From Lachnoanaerobaculum sp. ICM7 (GTDB taxonomy: Bacteria; Bacillota; Clostridia; Lachnospirales; Lachnospiraceae): a stretch of 64,000 nt of DNA. The notes under the pieces are model-generated. The model did no database searches, was not told where the DNA came from, and saw only the letters and a list, made by a program, of their open reading frames with translations. The stretch covers positions 1 to 64,000 of the forward strand of contig NZ_ALJL01000017.1 in NCBI RefSeq assembly GCF_000287675.1. The letters are read 5' to 3'. Below, piece by piece: positions 36,901-46,051 of the stretch (position 1 is the stretch's first letter; each line of letters starts with the position of its first letter). The position numbers were made by a program, and so were the translations under genes.

Positions 36901-37041
36901 CAAAGAAACTTTAAAATAGGCTTTAACAGAGCCGCAAGAATTATGGATCAGCTTGCAAGTGCGGGGGTTGTAGGTGGTGAAGCCGGAACAAAGAAAAGAG
37001 AAATATTGATGAATATGGACGAGTTCTTGGATATTTTATAA
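34000..37041 (+). CDS. FtsK/SpoIIIE-type DNA translocase
   Basis: This 1013-residue protein pumps chromosomal DNA through the division septum. It has a Lys/Arg-rich N-terminus, about four transmembrane helices (about 38-180), a long acidic variable linker (about 215-510), a RecA-like motor with Walker A GATGSGKS (about 685) and Walker B VIIIDELADLMM, and a C-terminal gamma winged helix (about 945-1010) that reads polarity sequences. The start is GTG at 34000 with GGAG 7 bases before; the ATG at 33981 hits a stop after five codons. FtsK and SpoIIIE cannot be told apart by sequence alone here. Confidence 0.93.
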   Translation: MASRKQTTKKTGKTSSRSRAKKKIDNNEQLDFLNSEILMIALVCVSLVLFLSHFGLMGVVGKYLRVFQLGVFGILGFAVPMFVFVGGAFLLSNIGSSLAKIKFAGVLMAVLAVDALISLFGIPNLKEFGLVRFYTEGWYGGFIGGGLGLLISSVLGKIGAIIFFIAVFIISIVILTGKSFVSIIKTGGQMTISRAKTDMARVIEQRKQRREQQAVEEFEYEEDPEYEEEFEELDLENKSEGYIEELLGYNYRPNRGNINLGAIDFSKKKKKHVVDLPTANAEMHEPIGGIFDAKNDENFEKKASDVGASNDIAINSKYEASYEPKKSNTQSSIIVNKRPDTFYGNINRGKEESKFENDIDEETLRRANEILARKDEIDIYEQPMSTIRITDDDTHEDFRYIDDANSLTGRDGKTKNSESSIEFIKAYDDIYDEPISGLHSDNSYNNAYTYNRVEQNEPVNNEYVKKEEIHTENRNENTLVSNDGERTLVTAGGKVIVSDTSALQKKMEEQRANSPQGKIRNEIAKKVQRPYTYPGTFLLNKNTEAGEAISDSEYRNTAITLQETLASFDVNVTVEDISVGPSVTLYELKPEQGVKVSKVLSLANDIKLALAASDIRIEAPIPGKSAIGIEVPNKKKQTVFLRDLFESRAFKNGNESIGFAVGKDISGKVIVSDIAKMPHVLIAGATGSGKSVCINTLIMSIIYKYSPEDVKLIMVDPKVVELSVYNGIPHLLIPVVTEPKKAASALNWAVAEMGERYKKFAATGVRDLTAYNKRIEDARRRGNIEGLPEKLPKIVIIIDELADLMMVANNEVEDAIVRLAQLARACGIHLVIATQRPSVNVITGIIKANIPSRIAFAVSSGTDSRTILDSNGAEKLLGKGDMLFAPYGSATPMRVQGAFVSDEEVSAVVDFLKNQGMQVKYDENTIKQIEETQNAASAGNDISERDELFEAAGRYIIEKDKSSIGNLQRNFKIGFNRAARIMDQLASAGVVGGEAGTKKREILMNMDEFLDIL

Positions 37042-37071
37042 ATATCCGGGAACTTATCTTTAGGAGGATAT

Positions 37072-38742
37072 ATGCGTAGCGATATCGAGATTGCAAGAAG
37101 TATAGAAATGAAAAATATTGCCGAAGTGGCAAAAGAATACGGGATAGATGCTGATGACTTGGAAATGTACGGTAAGTATAAGGCAAAGCTTAGTGAGGAT
37201 TTTTTAAAAGCTCATGAAGATAAAAAAAGAGGTAAGCTTGTACTTGTAACGGCAATAAATCCTACTCCTGCGGGAGAGGGTAAGACTACAACTCTTGTGG
37301 GTCTTGGACAGGCATTTAAAGAGATGGGAAAGAGTGCGGTAATAGCGCTTAGAGAGCCTTCTCTGGGACCATGTTTCGGTGTAAAGGGTGGAGCTGCCGG
37401 AGGCGGATATGCACAGGTAGTGCCTATGGATGAGTTAAATCTTCACTTCACGGGAGATTTTCATGCTATAACCTCTGCAAATAATCTTTTGGCTGCTATG
37501 TTAGACAATCATATTCAGCAGGGAAATACACTTGGAATAGATACAGGGGCAATCATTCATAAAAGATGTATAGATATGAATGACAGAGTGCTGAGAAATA
37601 TAGTTGTAGGCCTTGGGAATAAGACTGACGGAGTTGTCAGAGAAGATCATTTTGTAATCTCGGTGGCTTCAGAGATAATGGCAATACTATGTTTGTCAAA
37701 GGATATGAATGATTTGAAGGAAAGACTTTCAAATATTATAGTGGCATATAATTTTAAAGGGGAGCCGGTATTTGCCAAAGATTTAAAAGCTGTCGGAGCT
37801 ATGGCAGCACTTTTAAAAGATGCAATAAAGCCGAATATTGTACAGACTTTGAATCATTCACTTGCACTTGTTCACGGTGGTCCTTTTGCAAATATAGCAC
37901 ATGGATGCAATTCAATAAGAGCTACAAAGATTGCAATGGGAATGGCTGATATAGCGCTTACAGAGGCAGGATTCGGAGCGGACCTCGGAGCGGAGAAGTT
38001 CTTTGATATAAAATGTAGAAAGGCAGATCTTGCCCCTGATTGTGTGGTAATAGTAGCGACAGTAAGAGCTCTTAAATATAATGGCGGAGTGGCCAAGGAA
38101 GATTTATCAAATGAAAATCTTGATGCCCTAAAAAAAGGTATAGTAAATCTTGAAAAGCATATTGAAAATATCAAACTTTTCGGAGTACCTGTAGTGGTTA
38201 CTCTAAATAATTTTGTCAGTGATACAGAGGCGGAAGTTGGCTTTATCAGAGAGTTTTGTGAAAGCAGAAATTGTGAGTTTGCAGTTTCAAAGGTATGGGA
38301 AGAAGGAGGAAAGGGCGGCATAGAGTTGGCCGAAAAGATTCTTTACACACTTGAAAACAAAAAGAGCCATTTCACTTTGCTTTATCCTGATGATATGAGT
38401 CTTGAAGATAAGCTTCATACTATTGCAACGAAAATATACGGAGCAAAGAATGTAGTGTATTCACCTGCGGCAAAGAAGGCTATTGACAGGGCAAAAGCAC
38501 TTGGATTTGATAAATTTCCTATATGTGTGGCAAAGAATCAGTATTCACTTTCAGACGATCCGAAAAAACTTGGAAGACCTGAGGACTTTGAGATAAATGT
38601 AAGGGAAGTATATGTAAATGCGGGAGCAGGTTTTGTAGTTGCAATAACAGGAAGTATTATGACCATGCCGGGACTTCCAAAGGTCCCTGCTGCAGAAGCG
38701 GTAGATGTAGATGATAACGGAGATATAGTAGGATTGTTCTAA
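37072..38742 (+). CDS. fhs: Formate-tetrahydrofolate ligase
   Basis: This 556-residue enzyme joins formate to tetrahydrofolate with ATP, supplying 10-formyl-THF for purines and formyl-Met-tRNA, or taking part in Wood-Ljungdahl-type C1 metabolism. The ATP loop [12 protein letters not shown] (residues about 63-74) and the segments [18 protein letters not shown] and [11 protein letters not shown] are diagnostic. AGGAGG precedes the ATG. It fits with fmt and the pur genes in this window, which use formyl-folate chemistry. Confidence 0.97.
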   Translation: MRSDIEIARSIEMKNIAEVAKEYGIDADDLEMYGKYKAKLSEDFLKAHEDKKRGKLVLVTAINPTPAGEGKTTTLVGLGQAFKEMGKSAVIALREPSLGPCFGVKGGAAGGGYAQVVPMDELNLHFTGDFHAITSANNLLAAMLDNHIQQGNTLGIDTGAIIHKRCIDMNDRVLRNIVVGLGNKTDGVVREDHFVISVASEIMAILCLSKDMNDLKERLSNIIVAYNFKGEPVFAKDLKAVGAMAALLKDAIKPNIVQTLNHSLALVHGGPFANIAHGCNSIRATKIAMGMADIALTEAGFGADLGAEKFFDIKCRKADLAPDCVVIVATVRALKYNGGVAKEDLSNENLDALKKGIVNLEKHIENIKLFGVPVVVTLNNFVSDTEAEVGFIREFCESRNCEFAVSKVWEEGGKGGIELAEKILYTLENKKSHFTLLYPDDMSLEDKLHTIATKIYGAKNVVYSPAAKKAIDRAKALGFDKFPICVAKNQYSLSDDPKKLGRPEDFEINVREVYVNAGAGFVVAITGSIMTMPGLPKVPAAEAVDVDDNGDIVGLF

Positions 38743-38779
38743 AAGACCTTAAAGTAAACATCTGTAAAAGGGAGAAAAG

Positions 38780-40267
38780 ATGAAACTGATTGAAAACGCC
38801 AAGGGACTTGATATAGAGATAATATCGGGAGAATTACAGGATGATTTTTCTGATTTGGTATTTAATACAAAGAAAATAGTGAAGGACTGTATCTTTGTAT
38901 GTATAAAAGGTGCAAGATTTGATACTCATGATGTGATTGATGAGATAGTAAAGCAAGGTGCAAAGGCGATAGTGGTAGAAAGAGATATAAAAAGAGATGA
39001 TGTTTGTGTTATAAAGGTAGCAGATACCAGAGTGGCACTTGCAAGACTTTCAGCCGCATTTTTCTCACATCCTGCACAAAAAATGAAAATAATAGGTATT
39101 ACCGGTACAAAGGGAAAGACAACTTCATCTCATATGTTAAAGAACCTTCTTGAGCAAAATGCCAAGGTAGGACTTATCGGTACAAACGGAATTACCATAG
39201 GAAATATACACAGACCTACATTAAATACTACACCTGAGTCATATGAGCTGCATAAAACTTTTAAAGAGTGTCTTGACGCAGGCTGTGAATATGTTGTGAT
39301 GGAAGTTTCTTCACAGGCGGTAAAGATGAAAAGAACAGAAGGTATCCGCTTTGACACCGGAATATTTACAAATATTTCACATGATCATATAGGGCCTGAC
39401 GAACATAAAGATTTTGATGAGTATTTGATGTATAAATCACTTTTCTTTACACAATGTGATAAAACAATTGTAAATATAGAAGACGAACATTCCGATTTTG
39501 TCTTAAAGCAGTCTACATCAGTAGAAAAGTATACATTTGGAAAAGGCGGAGATTTTGAAGCAAAAAATATTGAATATATATCAAATAAGGATTTCTTAGG
39601 TACAAAGATAGATATATGTTGTTCAAATACCGTCAGAGAAAAATATAATGTGGCTGAAACCGTCTCAGATATTTATATAGGAATTCCGGGAGAATTTAAT
39701 GTATATAATGCATTGGCGGCGCTTGCTGCGGCTGTTATTTCAGGAGTAAAAGCTGATGATTTAAAGACGGCACTAAAGAATACAAGGGTGAACGGTAGAA
39801 TGGAAGTAGCATATACTTCACATGAATTCAATGTGGTAATTGATTATGCACATAATGCAATCAGTACCGAAAGTCTTATACATACTCTGAGACATTATAA
39901 TCCGAAGAGACTTGTAATAGTATTCGGTTCAGGTGGTAACAGATCAAAGGACAGAAGATATTCAATGGGAGAAATCTGTGGAAAACTGGCTGATTTTTCA
40001 ATAGTGACTGCTGATAATTCCAGATATGAAAAAACAGAGGACATAATCGCAGATATAATATCAAAACTAAAGCCTACAGGTGGTGATTATATTACAATTC
40101 CTGACAGAAGAGAGGCTATTTATTATTCTATAGAAAATGCAAAGCAGGGTGATCTCATAGCTATAATCGGAAAAGGACATGAGGACTATCAGGAAATAAA
40201 CGGAGTCAGAACTCACTTCTTAGACAGAGAAGTGGTGGATGAGTGCTTGGAGAAGATAAAAAGATGA
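38780..40267 (+). CDS. murE: UDP-MurNAc-tripeptide synthetase, MurE
   Basis: This 495-residue Mur ligase adds the third amino acid of the peptidoglycan stem peptide. Visible are the ATP loop GITGTKGKTTSS (about 108-119), the Mur domains in normal order, and the substrate-selecting motif as D412-N-S-R415. DNPR normally marks meso-diaminopimelate enzymes, and the P-to-S change keeps the key Asp, Asn and Arg, so diaminopimelate is still the likely substrate. GGGAG precedes the ATG. The stop overlaps the murF start. Confidence 0.93.
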   Translation: MKLIENAKGLDIEIISGELQDDFSDLVFNTKKIVKDCIFVCIKGARFDTHDVIDEIVKQGAKAIVVERDIKRDDVCVIKVADTRVALARLSAAFFSHPAQKMKIIGITGTKGKTTSSHMLKNLLEQNAKVGLIGTNGITIGNIHRPTLNTTPESYELHKTFKECLDAGCEYVVMEVSSQAVKMKRTEGIRFDTGIFTNISHDHIGPDEHKDFDEYLMYKSLFFTQCDKTIVNIEDEHSDFVLKQSTSVEKYTFGKGGDFEAKNIEYISNKDFLGTKIDICCSNTVREKYNVAETVSDIYIGIPGEFNVYNALAALAAAVISGVKADDLKTALKNTRVNGRMEVAYTSHEFNVVIDYAHNAISTESLIHTLRHYNPKRLVIVFGSGGNRSKDRRYSMGEICGKLADFSIVTADNSRYEKTEDIIADIISKLKPTGGDYITIPDRREAIYYSIENAKQGDLIAIIGKGHEDYQEINGVRTHFLDREVVDECLEKIKR

Positions 40268-41643
40268 ATGATACAACAATAAAGGAGCTTGCATTTGCCA
40301 CAGGCGGAGAAATCATCTCGGGAAATGAGAATGCCGTATTTTCAAATATAGTTATTGACTCAAGGCAGGCTGATAAAGACAGTCTTTTCGTTCCGCTGGT
40401 CGGAGAAAAAAATGATGCTCATAAATTTTTGGGGTCTGTATATGATATGGGCTGCAGAGTGGCGATAAGTTCAAGAAAAGATATTTTTCTTAAAGATGAT
40501 TTCAATATAGTACTTGTAAATGATACTACCGAAGCACTTCAAAAGCTTGGAAAGTATATCAGAAGTAAGTTGACATTGCCTTTGGTCGGAGTTACAGGAA
40601 GCGTAGGTAAGACTACAACAAGAGAAATGGTGGCACTTGCTCTTTCGGATTTGAAAGTTTTTAAGACACCTAATAATTTCAACTCGCAAGTGGGTGTACC
40701 GATTACTTTAAGCAGAATAAATGACGAAGAAATTGGCGTAATAGAACTTGGTATGAGCCAGTTCGGAGAGATGGAAAGAATTGCAAAAATAGTAAACTGT
40801 GACTGCGCTCTGGTCACCAATATAGGTACGGCACATATTGAAAATTTGCATACAAGAGAAAATATAAGAGCCGAGAAGTTCCATATAATGGACGGTATGA
40901 AAGAGGGCAGCGTAGTGTTTTTAAATGCCGATAATGATTTGCTTTTTGATCCGCCTAAAGAAAAGGGTATAGTATATAAATATTTCAGCGCAAAGGGAAA
41001 TACTTCATGTGATTACTATGCAACCGATATAGTATTTAATAATGCAATGCCTGAGTTCACAGCTCATATAGGAGGAAAGAAGGTAAGAGTTCATTTGAAT
41101 GTTTTCGGTGAACATCAGATTTCAAATGCTTTGGTGGCAATTGCAGTAGCTGATCATTACAATCTTTCGGTAGAATCTGCGGCAAAACATTTAGAGGAAT
41201 TTAGGGGATTTTCTCACAGACAGGAATTAATAAAATTAAAAGATTTTACAATTATAGATGATACATACAATGCCTCACCGGATTCTATGAAGGCTTCTAT
41301 TTCAATACTTAAAGATTTTGATGCCGAAAGAAAAATTGCAATATTGGCTGATATGAAGGAACTGGGGACTGATGAGAAAATACTTCACAAAGAAATCGGG
41401 GATTTTATCAATGAGAATGTGAAACTCGATGCTGTATTTACTGTGGGAGAATTGGCAAAGGAAATTATAAAAGATATCAATAAAGATATATATACAAAGA
41501 GCTTTGAAGATAATGAGAGTTTGGAGAAATTTATGTCCGGATATCTCAAGGCGGGAGATGTATGTTTGCTTAAGGGATCAAACAGTATGAGACTTTTTGA
41601 TGTTGTAGATAAAATAAAAAATTATGAAAAATTTATTCGCTGA
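40264..41643 (+). CDS. murF: UDP-MurNAc-tripeptide:D-Ala-D-Ala ligase, MurF
   Basis: This 459-residue ligase completes the UDP-MurNAc-pentapeptide. It carries the ATP loop GVTGSVGKTTTREM, the ligand segment NNFNSQVGVPITL and the C-terminal IDDTYNASPDSM motif, all typical of MurF. The ATG at 40264 overlaps the murE stop (ATGA), the expected coupled arrangement; a GTG at 40243 would add seven residues. Its end overlaps priA by 20 bases. Confidence 0.95.
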   Translation: MNDTTIKELAFATGGEIISGNENAVFSNIVIDSRQADKDSLFVPLVGEKNDAHKFLGSVYDMGCRVAISSRKDIFLKDDFNIVLVNDTTEALQKLGKYIRSKLTLPLVGVTGSVGKTTTREMVALALSDLKVFKTPNNFNSQVGVPITLSRINDEEIGVIELGMSQFGEMERIAKIVNCDCALVTNIGTAHIENLHTRENIRAEKFHIMDGMKEGSVVFLNADNDLLFDPPKEKGIVYKYFSAKGNTSCDYYATDIVFNNAMPEFTAHIGGKKVRVHLNVFGEHQISNALVAIAVADHYNLSVESAAKHLEEFRGFSHRQELIKLKDFTIIDDTYNASPDSMKASISILKDFDAERKIAILADMKELGTDEKILHKEIGDFINENVKLDAVFTVGELAKEIIKDINKDIYTKSFEDNESLEKFMSGYLKAGDVCLLKGSNSMRLFDVVDKIKNYEKFIR

Positions 41644-43855
41644 TATAATAATAGCAAATACAAATGTGGACAGACCATTTACATATATTATCCCTGAAAA
41701 ACTGAGGGATAGTATAATTCCGGGCTGTCCTGTTTTGATTGAATTCGGAAAAACAATAAAAAAAGGCTATGTAATAGATATAAGGGAAAGTACAAATGTA
41801 GAACTTTCAAAATTAAAGTCCATACTTTCAATACCTGAAAGAGAACTTAGTGCCGATGAAAACCTCTTAAGTCTTGCCATATGGATAAAGCACAGATATG
41901 GCGTAAGCTTTGATAAGGCAATAGCAACGGTGATGCCTGTAAAGTCGGAGGCGGAGGAAAGAGTAAGCAATGAGATTTTCCTAAATATTGATGCAGATGC
42001 TCTTGATAAAAAAACAGAAGAACTTATAAAGTCAAGAAAAACAGCACAGGCAAGAGTTTTAAAAGAACTGAAAACAAAAACAAGCCTTCCACAAAGCTTT
42101 ATAAATAAAGAGCTCAAAGTAAATTCCACTACATTAAAGAAAATGGCGGAGGAAGGCTATATTGTAATAGGTTCAAAGAAAAGAAATGTAAATCCACTCT
42201 TGCCCATACTTCGTTCTCTGGGAATAGAGGACTTTAATGATGTAATAAAACCTAAAGAGTATACTTTAAATGCCGAGCAGGAAAATGCTGTAAATACTTT
42301 TAAGTGCGACTTTGAAATTTGCAGCAGGAATACCTATCTTTTACATGGTATTACCGGAAGCGGAAAAACCTTGGTTTTTATAAATATGATAAAGTATGTG
42401 ATATCAAAGGGATATAAGGCAATAGTGCTTATACCGGAGATTTCATTGACATATCAGACAGTGCTTAGGATGGCGGAGCATTTTGGTGACAGAGTTGCAA
42501 TCATAAATTCAAAGCTCTCCAAGAATGAAAAATTTTATCAATTTGAAAGAATAAAAAATGATGATGCGGATGTAATAATAGGACCCAGGTCGGCAATATT
42601 TGCGCCGGTAAAAAATCTTGGGCTTATAGTAATAGATGAGGAGCATGATTCAGCCTATAAAAATGAAAATGTACCTACATTTAATGTAAGAGATGTGGCA
42701 GAAAAACTTTCGGAAATTACCGACGCATCCTTGGTTTTGGCGTCTGCAACTCCGACACCCGAGACATATAACAGGGCAATGGAAAAAGAGATTAAACTTT
42801 TGGAATTAAAAACGAGAGCTAAAAATACCTCTTTGCCGAAGGTAAGTATAGTTGATATGAGGGATGAGCTAAAGCGAGGAAACAGGAGTATTTTCAGCGA
42901 TAAGTTAAGAACGCTTATAGAGGACAGATTAAAAAAGCATGAGCAGATTATGCTGTTTATGAACAGAAGAGGTTATTCAAGCTTTGTATCATGCAGATCT
43001 TGCGGTGAAGCTATAAAATGTAAGCACTGTGATGTTACCATGACATTACATAATAACAACAAACTTGTATGTCATTACTGCGGATATTCAATAGACCTGC
43101 CAAAAACCTGTCCAAGCTGCGGTTCAAAGTATATTGCAAATTTCGGTACCGGAACACAGAAGCTTGAAGCGATGACAAGGGCGGAATTCCCGAATGCAAA
43201 GGTACTCAGAATGGATACCGACAGCGTTTCAAAAAAGAACAGCGCCAATGATATGATAAGAGATTTTGCAAACGGTGATGCGGATATTTTGATAGGCACT
43301 CAGATGATAGTAAAAGGTCATGACTTTTCAAATGTAACCTTGGTCGGAATAATGGCCGCGGATACCTCGCTTTATGTAAGCAATTATACAAGTGCACAAA
43401 GGACATTTGAACTTTTGACACAGGCTGCAGGCAGAGCGGGAAGAGCAAAGGACGGAGAGGCCGTTATACAGACGTACAAGCCTGAAAACTATGCAATTGT
43501 GGCGGCAGCGGCACAGGATTATAAAAGATATTTTGACAATGAGATAGCTTACAGAAGTCTTGGAGGATACCCGCCTGCCTGTCATATGCTTACGGTAATG
43601 TTTAGCAGTATCAAGGAAGACGAGTTAAATAGATGTGCAAGTGAGACTGTAAAAGTTATAAAGTCGGAAGCCGCATTTAAAAAATCAATGATAATAGGAC
43701 CTACCAAACCAAGTGTAAGCAAGGTCAAGGACTATTACAGAAAACTGGTGTACATAAAAAATGCTAATTATGATATACTTTTAAATATACAAAAAAAGAT
43801 AGAAGAAAATATTGGCACATACAGAAATGTAGGTGCGATATATGACTTTAATTGA
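41624..43855 (+). CDS. priA: Primosomal helicase PriA
   Basis: This 743-residue helicase restarts stalled replication forks. It has an N-terminal 3'-DNA-binding domain, Walker A GITGSGKT (about 240), the DEEH box (IDEEHDSAY) and two zinc-binding cysteine clusters around residues 456-500 (CRSCGEAIKCKHC, then CHYCGYSI and CPSCG). Its start lies inside the 3' end of murF, so translation is likely coupled. Confidence 0.96.
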   Translation: MKNLFADIIIANTNVDRPFTYIIPEKLRDSIIPGCPVLIEFGKTIKKGYVIDIRESTNVELSKLKSILSIPERELSADENLLSLAIWIKHRYGVSFDKAIATVMPVKSEAEERVSNEIFLNIDADALDKKTEELIKSRKTAQARVLKELKTKTSLPQSFINKELKVNSTTLKKMAEEGYIVIGSKKRNVNPLLPILRSLGIEDFNDVIKPKEYTLNAEQENAVNTFKCDFEICSRNTYLLHGITGSGKTLVFINMIKYVISKGYKAIVLIPEISLTYQTVLRMAEHFGDRVAIINSKLSKNEKFYQFERIKNDDADVIIGPRSAIFAPVKNLGLIVIDEEHDSAYKNENVPTFNVRDVAEKLSEITDASLVLASATPTPETYNRAMEKEIKLLELKTRAKNTSLPKVSIVDMRDELKRGNRSIFSDKLRTLIEDRLKKHEQIMLFMNRRGYSSFVSCRSCGEAIKCKHCDVTMTLHNNNKLVCHYCGYSIDLPKTCPSCGSKYIANFGTGTQKLEAMTRAEFPNAKVLRMDTDSVSKKNSANDMIRDFANGDADILIGTQMIVKGHDFSNVTLVGIMAADTSLYVSNYTSAQRTFELLTQAAGRAGRAKDGEAVIQTYKPENYAIVAAAAQDYKRYFDNEIAYRSLGGYPPACHMLTVMFSSIKEDELNRCASETVKVIKSEAAFKKSMIIGPTKPSVSKVKDYYRKLVYIKNANYDILLNIQKKIEENIGTYRNVGAIYDFN

Positions 43856-43866
43856 GGAGATAAATA

Positions 43867-44367
43867 ATGGCTATAAGAGCAATACGAGTAATGGGCGACA
43901 GCGTTTTAAACAAAAAATGTAAAGAAGTAAAGGAAGTAAGTGACAGAACAAAAGTTTTGATAGAAGATATGATAGATACTATGAGAGAGGCCAACGGTGT
44001 AGGACTTGCAGCACCTCAGATAGGAGTGTTAAAGCGTATAGTTGTAATAGAGACTGAGCCGGAAAATGTACATGTACTTATAAATCCTGTTATAATTGAA
44101 CAGGACGGTGAGCAGATAGGATATGAGGGTTGTCTTAGCGTACCGGGAAAGAGCGGAGTGGTTAAGAGGCCGAACCATGTTGTGGTAAAAGCATTCGATA
44201 TAGATATGAATGAATATACTCTTGAAGGAGAGGGACTACTTGCAAGAGCTATATGCCATGAATGCGGACATCTTGAGGGTGAGCTATATGTGGATCTTGT
44301 AGAAGGAGAACTTATAGACAATGAAGAGCTTGAGAGCATGTATGAGGATGAGGAAGACGAAGAATGA
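43867..44367 (+). CDS. def: Peptide deformylase
   Basis: This 166-residue metalloenzyme removes the formyl group from new proteins. The three motifs are GVGLAAPQIG, EGCLSVPG (metal-ligand Cys) and HECGH (metal-ligand His pair plus catalytic Glu). The position of the usual Asp in HExDH is Gly here, a small departure in a non-ligand residue. The acidic C-terminal tail is longer than the core needs. It overlaps fmt by 4 bases, the classic def-fmt pairing. Confidence 0.95.
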   Translation: MAIRAIRVMGDSVLNKKCKEVKEVSDRTKVLIEDMIDTMREANGVGLAAPQIGVLKRIVVIETEPENVHVLINPVIIEQDGEQIGYEGCLSVPGKSGVVKRPNHVVVKAFDIDMNEYTLEGEGLLARAICHECGHLEGELYVDLVEGELIDNEELESMYEDEEDEE

Positions 44368-45305
44368 AAATAGTTTTTATGGGAACACCGGACTTTTCTG
44401 TTGAGCCGCTTAAAGAACTTGTAAAAGCAGGCCATGATGTCAGTCTTGTGCTCACAAGAGAAGATAAGAAAAGAAACAGAGGAGAGCTAAGCCCTACACC
44501 TGTAAAGGAATTGGCATTAAGCCTTAATATACCGGTGCTTACACCTTCAAAGATGAAGGACGAAGCACTGATTGAGAGACTTAAGTCTGAAAATGCCGAC
44601 TTTTTTGTGGTGGTGGCGTATGGAAAGATTTTACCGAAGGTTATTCTTGATATACCGAAATTCGGATGTATAAATATTCACGCCTCACTCTTGCCTGAAT
44701 ATAGAGGTGCCGCTCCTATACAGTGGTCAATTGTAGACGGAAAAGAAAAAACAGGTATTACAACCATGTTGATGGATGAAGGACTTGATACAGGTGATAT
44801 TTTAAAACAGTATGAGATAGAGATAGACAAAAAAGAGACCGGAGGTTCGCTGTTTGACAAACTGGCGGTACTGGGCGGTGAGGCGATAGTGGATACTATA
44901 GCAAATTTTGAGAGCATTGTGCCTACACCTCAGGGAGAGGCGACTACCGAATATGCAAAAATGATTTCAAAGAGCATGGGTGAGATAGACTTTAATAAAC
45001 CTGCCGTTGAAATAGAGCGATTGATAAGAGGAATGAATCCATGGCCAAGTGCATATACAAGGTATCAGGGCAAGGTTCTTAAGATATGGGAAGCTGATGT
45101 GGCAGAGAATATATCGGAATTACCAAATATAAACTTAAGTGAAAATTACGGCAAAATATATAGCTTTAACAGCAGGATTTTTATAATATGTAATCAAAGT
45201 ATCCTGGAAGTTTTATCTTTGCAGCTTGAAGGTAAGAAAAGAATGTCCGCAAAGGACTTCCTGATGGGAAGAGAAATAGAACAGGGATATAAAGTGGGAA
45301 TATAA
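44364..45305 (+). CDS. fmt: Methionyl-tRNA formyltransferase
   Basis: This 313-residue enzyme formylates initiator Met-tRNA using 10-formyl-THF. The N-terminal formyltransferase fold shows FMGTPDFSV and the catalytic INIHASLLPEYRGAAPIQWSI region, and the C-terminal OB-like domain follows from about 205. Its start overlaps the def stop (ATGA). Confidence 0.97.
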   Translation: MKIVFMGTPDFSVEPLKELVKAGHDVSLVLTREDKKRNRGELSPTPVKELALSLNIPVLTPSKMKDEALIERLKSENADFFVVVAYGKILPKVILDIPKFGCINIHASLLPEYRGAAPIQWSIVDGKEKTGITTMLMDEGLDTGDILKQYEIEIDKKETGGSLFDKLAVLGGEAIVDTIANFESIVPTPQGEATTEYAKMISKSMGEIDFNKPAVEIERLIRGMNPWPSAYTRYQGKVLKIWEADVAENISELPNINLSENYGKIYSFNSRIFIICNQSILEVLSLQLEGKKRMSAKDFLMGREIEQGYKVGI

Positions 45306-45341
45306 GCCGGGATAAAAGACCTGATATAAGAGGAGGAGCTT

Positions 45342-46049
45342 ATGTATTATGGATTTGATATAACCTATATTTTTGTTATTATAGGAATGCTTATAACATT
45401 GATTGCCTCATGGAGAATGAAGGCGACATTTGCAAAATATGAAAGAGTGGCATCACAGTCAAGACTTACCGGAAGAGAGGTTGCCGAGAGGATCTTAAGA
45501 GCAAACGGAATATATGATGTTTCCGTAAGACCTGTTTCAGGCAGGCTCACAGATCACTATGATCCGAGAGATAAGACTGTAAGTTTAAGCGAAGCGATTT
45601 ACGGATCGACATCCGTAGCGGCAATTGCAGTTGCGGCACATGAGTGCGGACATGCAATACAGGATAATGTCGGATATGTACCTTTAAACTTAAGAAGTGC
45701 ATTTGTTCCGGTGGCAAACTTTGGAAGCAGACTTTCATGGCCTCTTATATTTGTAGGATTTTTACTTGGCTATGGAAATATATCAAATATACTTATTCAA
45801 ATAGGTATAGCGATGTTCTTACTTGCGGTAATCTTCCAAATTATTACGCTTCCTGTAGAGTTTGATGCTTCAAGGAGAGCTTTGATAGAGCTTGAAAACA
45901 ACGAAATTTTGCTTGATAAGGAAGATAAGAGTGCAAGAAAGGTACTTTTTGCGGCGGCTATGACATATGTGGCTGCAGCGGCTGCAGGAGTCTTGCAAAT
46001 GCTTAGACTTATGCTTTTATTCAGCGGTAGAAGCAGAAGAAGGAATTGA
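45342..46049 (+). CDS. yugP: YugP-type zinc metallopeptidase (membrane)
   Basis: This 235-residue membrane protein belongs to the Zn_peptidase_2 family: an N-terminal helix (about 5-20), HECGH at about 101-105 (zinc-binding HExxH) and two or three further hydrophobic helices. Its substrate is unknown. The gene commonly lies in the def-fmt-rsmB cluster in Firmicutes, as here. AGGAGGAG precedes the ATG. Confidence 0.88.
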   Translation: MYYGFDITYIFVIIGMLITLIASWRMKATFAKYERVASQSRLTGREVAERILRANGIYDVSVRPVSGRLTDHYDPRDKTVSLSEAIYGSTSVAAIAVAAHECGHAIQDNVGYVPLNLRSAFVPVANFGSRLSWPLIFVGFLLGYGNISNILIQIGIAMFLLAVIFQIITLPVEFDASRRALIELENNEILLDKEDKSARKVLFAAAMTYVAAAAAGVLQMLRLMLLFSGRSRRRN

Positions 46050-46051
46050 TA

